Positions 20,566-30,105 of a DNA stretch of 64,000 bases are shown piece by piece. Source of the DNA: Owenia fusiformis (taxonomy: Eukaryota > Annelida > Polychaeta > Sabellida > Oweniidae); contig CAIIXF020000006.1 of the NCBI GenBank assembly GCA_903813345.2, forward strand, positions 32,558,710-32,622,709, written 5' to 3'. The stretch's first letter is position 1, and the number at the start of each line of letters is the position of its first letter. A program made the translations under genes and the position numbers. The notes beneath the pieces were generated by a model. The model saw nothing but the letters and a program-made list of their open reading frames with translations. It was not told where the DNA came from and did no database searches.

Positions 20566-20757
20566 ATCGCGCACTGAATGAATTTCTGCGCACTTTATTT
20601 TAATTTAGTTTGCACAACGCGGCCCCTGTACATGTAATTCATTCAGTGCGCGATGAAATCTATCTGACTGGGTCGCGGTGTGTGATATCACTCCCATGTT
20701 AAAACTCCATTCGATTTTGAATTATGCGCAGGTCCCCTATCGCTTTCCGTACCTAAT
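20566..20757. repeat. Short inverted-repeat unit and dispersed repeat
   Basis: A perfect 19-bp inverted repeat, ATCGCGCACTGAATGAATT (20,566-20,584) and its inverse (20,636-20,654), bounds 89 bases, a very small MITE-like unit. It is followed by GTGATATCACTCCCATGTTA and the inverse copy of 18,222-18,290. Confidence 0.75.
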
Positions 20758-21004
20758 GAATGTTGCCTTTTTCGAACTGATAAACGATTTGTGTAAGTGT
20801 TGTAGGGGTGACAATCCATATTCCCGCCGACTGTCACAAACAGAAGTGACCCTTGCAAAGGGTTCCATTGAAAATATATTATTTTGGGCCATTTCATATA
20901 TTTTAAGTGATACTGAATAATACATTTTTCAATGTTTGAAAATGATAATCTTAAAAATAACATTTTATGTAATAAAACTGTAACTGAAATGGTAAATACG
21001 GAAT

Positions 21005-22044
21005 ATGATGCAATTCAATGCAGTGCAATATGATGTAATACAATGTAGTGTAATATGATGCAATACAAAGCAGTGCAATATGATGCCAAAAATGCAGTGC
21101 AATATGATACAATACAATGTAGTGCAATATAATACAATAAAATGCAGTGCAATATGATGCAATACAATACAGTGCAATATAATGCAATACAATGCAGTTC
21201 AATGAAATACAATGCAAAGCAATGTCGTGCAGTGTAATACAATGTAGTTCATTGCAATACAATGCAGTGCAATACAATGTGGTACAGTGCAATACAATGC
21301 AGTGCAATACAATACACCGCAGTTCAATACAGTGCAATACAATGTAGTGCAATGCAGTGCAATAAAATACAATACAGTGTAATAAAATGCAGTTCAATAC
21401 AATGTGATGCAGTACAATGCAATACAATGCAGTACAATTCGATACAATGCAATACAATACAGTGCAATACAATACAATGCTGTGCAATACAATACAGTAC
21501 ACTGCAGTACATTGCTGTGCGATACAATACAGTACAATGCAGTACAACACACTGCAGTGCAATAAAATACAATGCAGTGTAATAAAATGCAGTGTTATTG
21601 AAGACAATACAATACTGTGCAATACAATATAGTGCAATACAATACAATACAGTGCAATACAATATGGTGCAGTGCAATATATTGCAGTGCAATACAATAC
21701 AATGTAGTGTAATACAATGCAGTGCAACACAATGTGCTGCAGTAAAATACAATATAATACAGTGCAATGCAATACAATGCAGCGCAATACAATGTAGTGC
21801 ACTGCATTATATTGCAGTGCAATACAATACAATGCAGTGCAATATTATATAATACAGTGCAATACAGTACAATATACTTCAATAAAATACAAGGCAGTGC
21901 AATACAATACAATGCAGTGCAATACAAAAAATGCAGAACAATACAATACAATGATGTGCTGTACAATACAATAAAATACATTACAATACAATACAATACA
22001 ATACAACAATACAATACAATACAATGCAATGCAATGCAATTCGA
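21005..22044 (-). repeat. Degenerate pentamer array, right arm (inverse of left)
   Basis: About 1 kb of ACAAT/GCAAT/GCAGT pentamers on the plus strand, the inverse of the left arm and about twice its length. It ends with a purer ACAAT run (21,972-22,025). Confidence 0.95.
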
Positions 22045-22060
22045 TGCTATGAATGTACAC

Positions 22061-22689
22061 TGTTACGCGGTAAACACGATACAAAAATATGTCATATTCC
22101 GCAACGAATATGGCATATTCACTTGCGGTGTATGACAGATTCACCTGCTGTATATGGCATAAAAACTAACCAATGAGAACGTGATACGGAAGTACGCAAT
22201 TGTCTATTGCATCGATTGAACGAAATAGTAAAACGTTATTAATTATTGCAATGATTACTGAATCAACAGTACTGTGTATCGAATATATTAACTAAGCAGA
22301 AGTATCAGTCACCAATCTCGCGTAATAAACTTACTCAATCAATCCAGGATTCATATATTAGTACTCGACGCACTAACTATAATGGTAATACAGCGTAGTT
22401 TTACATTTAGAGTCGATTCTCGCAACCAATCAAATCAAGGCTTTCTGTATCACGTTTTCACCTGCGGTATATGTCATATTCACCTGCGGTATATGGCATA
22501 TTCCGCAAGTGAGTATGACATATTCCGCAGGTGAGTATCGGGTATTCACTGAAATCAATGTATCGCATATTCACTGCGGAATATCGCACTCACTTGCGGA
22601 ATATGCCATATACCGCAGGTGAGTATGGCATATTCACCCGTATCACAAATACCGCGCAACCATGAATGTATGCCATATACCGCGTAACA
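22061..22689 (+). mobile_element. TTACGCGG MITE, copy 2 (full length, 629 bp)
   Basis: Reference-like copy: TGTTACGCGGTAAACACG at left, then a middle AT-rich third, then an array of CACCTGCGGTATATG-type words, ending ATACCGCGTAACA. Flanks (TACAC and ACTCC) do not match, so no target duplication is seen; the left flank is the end of the foldback element. Non-coding. Confidence 0.9.
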
Positions 22690-23016
22690 ACTCCTATATA
22701 TGGACATTTGGTATGGCATTGGTCTTATATTTGGACATTTGGTATGGCTGTTGGGCGTTATTTTGGTTGGTATGGGAACACATTGAAATTTGACAGATTG
22801 GTATGGGAATATATTATGATTATATCATTTGCGAATATAATAACCTTCACTTCTGTTTGAAGTCCGCTAGGAGTGAAAGCTATTGAAAAGCTTTCAAAGC
22901 TATTGAGTATCACGCTCTGAATTTGACATTTTCTTTTTTAACTTTTTAATGGTAAGATATAATGACATGATAATATATGTGTATTTTTTCAGCATAAATA
23001 ATCTAAAGGTATTAAT
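22690..23016. other. Unique spacer with a short duplication
   Basis: TATTTGGACATTTGGTATGGC and a near copy (22,695-22,748) form a ~33-base tandem pair. No coding frame recognised. Confidence 0.4.
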
Positions 23017-23649
23017 TGTTACACGGTAAACACGATACAAAAATATGTCATATTCCGCAACGAATATGGCATATTCACTTGCGGTGTATGACAGATTCAC
23101 CTGCGGTATATAGCATACACACTAACCAATGAGAACGTGATACGGAAGTACGTGATTGTCAATTGAATCGATTGAACGACCAAGTAAAACGTTATAGATT
23201 ATTATAATGATTACTGAATCAACCGTTCTGTGTATCGAATATATTAACTTAGCAGAATTATCAGTCACCAATCTCGCGTAATAAACTTACTCAATCAATC
23301 CAGGATTCATATATTAGTACTCGACGCACTAACTATATTGGTAATCCAGCGTAGTTTTACATTTAGAGTCGACTCTTGCAACCAATCAAATCAAGGCTTT
23401 TTGTATCACGTTTTCACCTGCGGTATATGTCATATTCACCTGCGGTGTATGGCATATTCCGCAAGTGAGTATGACATATTCCGCAGGTGAGTATCGGGTA
23501 TTCACTGAAATCCATGTATCGCATATTCACTGCGGAATATCGCATACTCACCTGCAGAATATGCCATATACCGCAGGTGAGTATGGCATATTCACCCGTA
23601 TCACAAATACCGCACAACCATGAATATATGCCATATACCGCGTAACATT
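23017..23649 (+). mobile_element. TTACGCGG MITE, copy 3 (full length, 633 bp, TSD TTAAT)
   Basis: TGTTACACGGTAAACACG to ATACCGCGTAACA, flanked by TTAAT on both sides (23,012-23,016 and 23,650-23,654). This fixes the ends of the family. Confidence 0.9.
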
Positions 23650-23741
23650 AATGAGATCTAGATGTATTGGGTATTTTTACAAAGATTTATAAACTATAAT
23701 GTTTAATTTTTTGTCCAGCTTGATCATGGGCATAGAAGGTA

Positions 23742-24229
23742 TTACGCGGTAAACACGATACAAAAATATGTCATATTCCGCAACGAATATGGCATATTCA
23801 CTTGCGGTGTATGCCAGATTCACCTGCGGAATGGCACACACACTAACCAATGAGAACGTGATACGGAAGTACGCAATTGTCAATTGCATCGAATGAACGA
23901 ACAAGTAAAACGTTATAGATTATTATAATGATTACTGAATCAACAGTACTGTGTGTTGAATATATTAACTTAGCAGAAGTATCAGTCACCAATCTCGCGT
24001 AATAAACTTAATCAATCCAGGATTCATATATTAGTACTCGACGCACTTACTATATTGGTAATCTAGCGTAGTTTTACATTTAGAGTCGACTCTCACAACC
24101 AATCAAATCAAAGCTTTCTGTATCACGTTTTCACCTGCGGTATATGTCATATTCACCTGCGGTGAATGGCATATTCCGCAAGTGAGTATGACATATTCCG
24201 CAAGTGAGTATCGGGTATTCACTGAAATC
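23742..24229 (+). mobile_element. TTACGCGG MITE, copy 4 (right end lost)
   Basis: Starts TTACGCGGTAAACACG and runs in family order until TATTCACTGAAATC. There it is replaced exactly by the inverse copy of the 19,461-19,570 repeat, so the junction is a recombination or insertion breakpoint. Confidence 0.85.
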
Positions 24230-24339
24230 AGTCAAATAAACACAGATAAAATTGATTTTAAATTGTAATAGTATGTTAGTGTTTGAAGTTTGAAGTGGGT
24301 GGGGAATACAGTTACCAGTCTGCTGATTGATGACTTAAT
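24230..24339 (-). repeat. 110-bp repeat, inverted partner of 19,461-19,570
   Basis: Starts AGTCAAATAAACACAG at the broken end of MITE copy 4 and ends GATTGATGACTTAAT. Confidence 0.85.
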
Positions 24340-24372
24340 TACTTAGAAAATATCTCCTAGCTTTTAACAGGT

Positions 24373-25037
24373 TGTTACGCGGTATATGGCATACATTCAT
24401 GGTTGCACGGTATTTGTGATATCATTACAAAAATATGTCATATTCCGCAACGAATATGGCATATTCACTTGCGGTGTATGACAGATTCACCTGCGGTATA
24501 TGGCATACACACTAACCAATGAGAACGTGATATGGAAGTACGTGATTGTCAATTGAATCGATTGAACGACCAAGTAAAACGTTATAGATTATTATAACGA
24601 TTACTGAATCAACAGTACTGTGTATCGAATATTTTAACTTAGCAGAATTATCAGTCACCAATCTCGCGTAATAATCTTACTCAATCAATCCAGGATTCAT
24701 ATATTAGTACTCGACACACTAACTATATTGGTAATCCAGCGTAGTTTTACATTTAGAATCGACTCTTGCAACCAATCAAATCAAGGCTTTTTGTATCACG
24801 TTTTCACCTGCGGTATATGTCATATTCACCTGCGCTGTATGGCATATTCCGCAAGTGAGTATGACATATTCCGCAGGTGAGTATCGGGTATTCACTGAAA
24901 ACAATGTATCGCATATTCACTGCGGAATATCGCATACTCACCTGCGGAATATGCCATATACCGCAGGTGAGTATGGCATATTCACCCGTATCACAAATGC
25001 CGCGCAACCATGAATATATGCCATATATCGCGTAACA
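24373..25037. mobile_element. TTACGCGG MITE, copy 5 (hybrid, right-type ends on both sides)
   Basis: The left terminus reads TGTTACGCGGTATATGGCAT...GCACGGTATTTGTGATA, the inverse of the family's right end. It switches at about 24,425 to the normal left-end sequence (ACAAAAATATGTCATATTCC) and continues normally to a right end at 25,037. So about 50 bases of right-end sequence replace the outermost left end. No clear target duplication. Confidence 0.8.
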
Positions 25038-25044
25038 GGGGAGA

Positions 25045-26079
25045 TGTTACGCGGTATATGACATACATTCATCTCTAAATATGACATACATTCATCTCTA
25101 AATGTAAAACTACGCTGAATTACCGATATAGTTAGTGCGTCGAGTACTAATATATGAATACTGGATTGATTAAGTTTATTACGCGAGATTGGTGACTGAT
25201 ACTTCTGCTAAGTTAATATATTCAACACACAGTACTGTTGATTCAGTAATCATTATAATAATCTATAACGTTTTACTTGTTCGTGTTACGCGGAATATGG
25301 CATATATTCATGGTTGCGCGGTATTTGTGATACGGATGAATATGCCATACTCACCTGCGGTATATGGCATATTCCGCAGGTGAGTATGGGATATTCCGCA
25401 GTGAATATGCGATACATTAATTTCAGTGAATATCCGATACTCACCTGCGGAATATGTCATACTCACTTGCGGAATATGCCATATACCGCGGTGAGTATGA
25501 CATATACCGCAGGTGAAAACGTGATACAGAAAAGCCTTAATTTGATTGGTTGCCAGAATCAACTCTAAATGTAAAACCACGCTGGATTACCAGTATAGTT
25601 AGTGCTTCGGGTAGTAATATATGAACCCTGGATTTATTGAGTAAGTTTAACTCGTGAGATTGCTGAGTGATACTTCTGCATTAGTTAATATATTCAATGC
25701 ACTGTACTGATGATTCAGTAATCATTTCAATAATTTATAAACTTTTACCCGTTTGTTCAATCGATGGAATTGACAATTACGTACTTCCGTATCACGTTCT
25801 CATTGGTTAGTGAGTATGCCATATACCGCAGGTGAATCTGTCATACACCGCAAGTGAATATGCCATATTCGTTGCGGAATATGACATATATTTTGTATCG
25901 TGTTTACCGCGTAACAGTTCGTTCATTCGATGCAATTGACAATTGCGTACTTCTGTATCACGTTCTCATTGGTTAGTGTGTATGCCATATACCGCAGGTG
26001 AATCTGTCATACACCGCAAGTGAGTATGCCATATTCGTTGCGGAATATGACATATTTTTGTATCGTGTTTACCGCGTAA
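25045..26079 (-). mobile_element. TTACGCGG MITE, copy 6 (reverse orientation, carries a nested copy)
   Basis: Starts TTACGCGGTATATGACATAC, has a deletion of most of the right-end array with a small duplication (ATGACATACATTCATCTCTA twice, near 25,059 and 25,081). It reads in reverse family order to 25,283, is interrupted by copy 7, and resumes at 25,917 to end ACCGCGTAA at 26,079. Confidence 0.8.
25284..25916 (-). mobile_element. TTACGCGG MITE, copy 7 (633 bp, nested in copy 6, TSD GTTCG)
   Basis: TGTTACGCGGAATATGGC to TTTACCGCGTAACA, flanked by GTTCG at 25,279-25,283 and 25,917-25,921. The target is copy 6 at its ACTTGTTCG segment. Confidence 0.9.
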
Positions 26080-26350
26080 TACTACCAATCAAATCAAGGC
26101 TTTCTGTATCACGTTTTCACCTGCGGTATATGTCATATTCACCTGCGGTATATGGCATTTTCCGCAAGTGAGTATGACATATTCTGCAGGTGATTATCGG
26201 GTATTCACTGAAATCAATGTATCGCATATTCACTGCGGAATATCGCATACTCACCTGCGGAATATGCCATATACCGCAGGTGAGTATGGCATATTCACCT
26301 GTATCACAAATACCGCACAACCATGAATGTATGCCATATACCGCGTAACA
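26080..26350 (+). mobile_element. TTACGCGG MITE, copy 8 (right half only)
   Basis: Starts inside the family at ACCAATCAAATCAAGGC, directly after the end of copy 6, and runs through the CACCTGCGG array to ATACCGCGTAACA. Confidence 0.8.
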
Positions 26351-26513
26351 CCATCTATACGTATTGTTTATTGTTCGGTTTCAGTATTATGTTCACACTG
26401 TTCTTACAAATAGACAAAACCAGATATAATGTCTTTTAATCAACCCAAATGAAATGAAAAGATTCACAATTTGTGGAAACAACTAAATGTTAGATTTTGG
26501 ATTTCATTGATAT
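26351..26513. other. Unique spacer
   Basis: No repeat or frame recognised. Its last five bases, GATAT, are the left target duplication of the next element. Confidence 0.5.
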
Positions 26514-28057
26514 TGTTACGCGGTAAACACGATACAAAAATATGTCATATTACGCAACGAATATGACAGATTCACCTGCGGTATATGGCATACACACTAA
26601 CCAATGAGAACGTGATACGGAAGTTCACAATTGTTACGGGGTAAACACGATACAAAAATATGTCATATTCCGAAACGAATATGGCATATTCACTTGCGGT
26701 GTATGACAGATTCACCTGCGGTATATGGCATACACACTAACCAATGAGAACGTGATACGGAAGTACGCAATTGTCAATTGCATCGATTGAACGAACAAGT
26801 AAAACGATATAAATTATTTTAATGATTACTGAATCAACACTACTGTGTATCGAATATATTAACTTAGCAGAAGTATCAGTCACCAATCTCCCGTAATAAA
26901 TTTACTCAATCAATGCAGGATTCATATATTAGTACTCGACGCACTAACTATATTGGTAATCCAGCGTAGTTTTACATTTAGAGTCGATTCTCGCTACCAA
27001 TCAAATCAAGGCTTTCTGGATCACGTTTTCACCTGCGGTATATGTCATATTCACCTGCGGTATATGTAATATTCCGCAAGTGAGTATGACATATTCTGCA
27101 GGTGAGTATCGGGTATTCACTGAAATCAATGTATCGCATATTCACTGCGGAATATCGCATACTCACCTGTGGAATATGCCATATACCGCAGGTGAGTATG
27201 GCATATTCACCCGTATCACAAATACCGCACAACCATGAATGTATGCCATATACCGCGTAACACACAATTGTCAATTGCATCGATTAAACGAACAAGTAAA
27301 ACGTTATAAATTATTTTAATGATTACTGAATCAACAGTACTGTGTATCGAATATATTAACTAAGCAGAAGTATCAGTCACCAATCTCGCGTAATAAACTT
27401 ACTCAATCAATCCAGGATTCATATATTAGTAGTACTCGACACACTAACTATATTGGTAATCAAGCGTAGTTTTACATTTAGAGTCGATTCTCGCAACCAA
27501 TCAAATCAAGGCTTTCTGTATCACGTTTTCACCTGCGGTATATGTCATATTCACCTGCGGTATACGGCATATTCCGCAAGTGAGTGTGATATATTCCACA
27601 TGTGAGTATCGGGTATTCACTGAAATCAATGTATCGCATATTCACTGCGGAATATCACATACTCACCTGCGGAATATGCTATATACCGCAGGTGAGTATG
27701 GCATATTCACCCGTATCACAAATACCGTGCAACCATGAATGTATGCCATATATATCCAGCGTAGTTTTACATTTAGAGTCGAGTTTCGCAACCTATCAAA
27801 TCAAGGCTTTCTGTATCACGTTTTCACCTGCGGTATATGTCATATTCACCTGCGGTATATGGCATATTCCGCAAGTGAGTATGACATATTCTGCAGGTGA
27901 GTATCGAGTATTCACTGAAATCAATGTATCGCATATTCACTGCGGAATATCGCATACTCACCTGCGAAATATGCCATATACCGCAGGTGAGTATGGCATA
28001 TTCACCCGTATCACGAATACTGCGCAACCATGAATGTATGCCATATACCGCGTAACA
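26514..28057 (+). mobile_element. TTACGCGG MITE, copy 9 (composite, TSD GATAT)
   Basis: The whole 1.5-kb block is bounded by GATAT (26,509-26,513 and 28,058-28,062). Within it, a full copy is inserted at 26,632-27,262. Near 27,755 an almost complete right end (ATGCCATATA) jumps back to TCCAGCGTAGTTTTACATTT, so the right half is present twice in tandem. The outer target duplication shows the right half was duplicated after insertion or the element inserted already duplicated. Confidence 0.85.
26632..27262 (+). mobile_element. TTACGCGG MITE, copy 10 (631 bp, nested in copy 9)
   Basis: TGTTACGGGGTAAACACG to ATACCGCGTAACA, flanked by CACAAT (26,626-26,631 and 27,263-27,268), so the duplication is five or six bases. 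The target is the GCAATTGTC region of copy 9, the same site hit by the 432-bp MITE in copy 1. Confidence 0.9.
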
Positions 28058-28104
28058 GATATCCTATCATAGCCTTAAAATGTATTTTTCTGGAATATTA
28101 TTTT

Positions 28105-28270
28105 TTCAACAATGATACAAAATTCCCTGACATTTCCCTGACACATATACTGTTTCAAAATTCCATGACATTTTTGGCCCTTTTTGACCCAATTTAAAAA
28201 TTCCCTGACATTTCCAGCACCTGGAAAAATAAATCAATTTCCCTGACATTTCCAGGTGTGTACGAACCCT
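28105..28270. repeat. AATTCCCTGACATTTCC repeat element
   Basis: TTCCCTGACATTTCC occurs three times (about 28,124, 28,201 and 28,240) with AAAATTCC words between, ending CAGGTGTGTACGAACCCTG. A small dyad TTTCCAGCACCTGGAAA sits inside. It resembles a dispersed non-coding repeat rather than a gene; family not named. Confidence 0.5.
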
Positions 28271-28378
28271 GACTGTTGCTCATAAATATGGAATATTTTA
28301 TAGACACGAACTGTTCGATAGAATTTCTACAAAATGATAACATTTTGATGAAACTTTGTAATGTGTTCTCATTCCCTC

Positions 28379-30105
28379 TGTTACGCGGTAAACACGATAC
28401 AAAAAAATATGTCATATTTGTTACACGGTATATGGCATACATTCATGGTTGCGCGGTATTTGTGATACGGGTGAATATGCCATACTCACCTGCGGTATAT
28501 GGCATATTCCGCAAGTGGGTATGCGATATTCCGCAGTGAATATGCGATAAATTGATTTCAGTGAATACCCGATACTCACCTGCGGAATATGTCATACTCG
28601 CTTGCGGAATATGCCATACACCGCAGGTGAATATGACATATACCGCAGGTGAAAACGTGATACAGAAAGCTTTGATTTGATTGGTTGCGAGAGTCGACTC
28701 TAAATGTAAAACTACGCTGGATTACCAATATAGTTAATGCATCGAGTACTAATATATGAATCCTGGATTGATTGAGTAAGTTTATTACGTGAGATTGGTG
28801 ACTGATACTTCTGCTAAGTTAATATATTCGATACACTGTAATGTTGATTCAGTAATCATTATCATAATTAATAAAACTTTACTTGTTCGTTCAATCGATG
28901 CAATTGACAATTGCGTACTTCCGTATCACGTTCTCATTGGTTAGTGTGTATGCCATATACCGCAGGTGAATCTGGCATACACCGCAAGTGAATATGCCAT
29001 ATTCGTTGCGGAATATGACATATTTTTGTATCGTGTTTACCGCGTAATAATATTCCGCAACGAATATGGCATATTCACTTGCGGTGTATGACAGATTCAC
29101 CTGCAGTATATGGCATACACACTAACCAATGAGAACGTGATACGGAAGTACGTAATTGTCAATTGCATCGATCGAACGAACAAGTAAAACGTTATAAATT
29201 ATTATAATGATAACTGAATCAAGATATCGAATACATTAATTTAGCAGAAGTATCAGTCACCAATCTCGCGTAATAAACTTACTCAATCAATCCAGGATTC
29301 ATATATTAGTACTCGACGCACTAACTATATTGGCAATCCAGCGTAGTTTTACATTTAGAGTCGATTCTCGCAACCAATCAAATCAAGGCTTTCTGTATCA
29401 CGTTTTCACCTGTGGTATATGTCATATTCACCTGCGGTATATGGCATATTCCACAAGTGAGTATGACATATTCAGCAGGTGAGTATCGGGTATTCACTGA
29501 AATCAATGTATCGCATATTCACTGCGGAATATGGCATACTCACCTGCGGAATATGCCATATTCCGCAGGTGAGTATGCGATATTCCGCAGTGAATATGCG
29601 ATACATTGATTTCAGTGAATACCCGATACTCACCTGCGGAATATGTCATATACCGCAGGTGAATATGGCATATACCGCAGGTGAATATGGCATATACCGC
29701 AGGTGAAAACGTGATATAGAAAGCCTCGATTTGATTGGTTGCGAGAATGGACTCTAAATGTAAAACTACGCTGGATTACCAATATAGTTAGTGCGTCGAG
29801 TACTAATATATGAATCCTGGATTGATTGAGTACGGTTATTAACCGAGATTTGTGACTGCTCCTTCTGCTAAGTTAATGTATTCAATACACAGAGTACTGT
29901 TGATTCAGTAATCATTATAATAATTCATAACGTTTTACCTGTTCGTTCAATCTATGCAATTGACAATTGCGTTCTTCCGTATCACGTTCTCATTGGTGAG
30001 TATGTATGCCATATACCGCAGGTGAATCTGTCATACATCGCAAGTGAATATGCCATATTCGTTGCGGAATATGACATATTTTTGTATCGTGTTTACCGCA
30101 TAACA
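28379..30105. mobile_element. TTACGCGG MITE, copy 11 (palindromic dimer, left-type ends on both sides, nested copy)
   Basis: The left 40 bases are a normal left end (TGTTACGCGGTAAACACG). After the nested copy (28,419-29,049) the element resumes at ATTCCGCAACG and reads forward to the right-end array (about 29,550). It then turns and reads in reverse order back to a left-type end (GTTTACCGCATAACA) at 30,105. So it is a head-to-head inverted dimer, about 1.1 kb without the insert. Flanks CCCTC and AGACC do not match. The satellite array begins at the next base. Confidence 0.8.
28419..29049 (-). mobile_element. TTACGCGG MITE, copy 12 (631 bp, nested in copy 11, TSD ATATT)
   Basis: TGTTACACGGTATATGGC to TTTACCGCGTAATA, flanked by ATATT (28,414-28,418 and 29,050-29,054). 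It lies in reverse orientation inside the first 40 bases of copy 11. Confidence 0.9.

Larger units (their letters stand above)
19578..22060. mobile_element. 2.5-kb foldback element with pentanucleotide arms
   Basis: Perfect 16-base terminal inverted repeats: GTGTACATTCATAGCA (19,578-19,593) and TGCTATGAATGTACAC (22,045-22,060). Each is followed inward by long degenerate pentamer arrays on opposite strands: ATTGT/ATTGC/ACTGC on the plus strand at left and its inverse at right. A unique-to-moderately-repetitive centre (20,080-21,000) separates the arms. No transposase. The right end abuts a TGTTACGCGG MITE with no base between. The pairing of end sequences with opposite array orientation argues that this is one unit rather than two chance microsatellites. 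Confidence 0.7.

Noticed and set aside
19578-22144. Many long open frames on both strands rich in Cys, Ile, Val, Leu, Tyr, His or Gln, Asn
   Set aside because: They arise because the degenerate pentamer array lacks stops in most frames. Frames overlap on both strands and end where the array ends.
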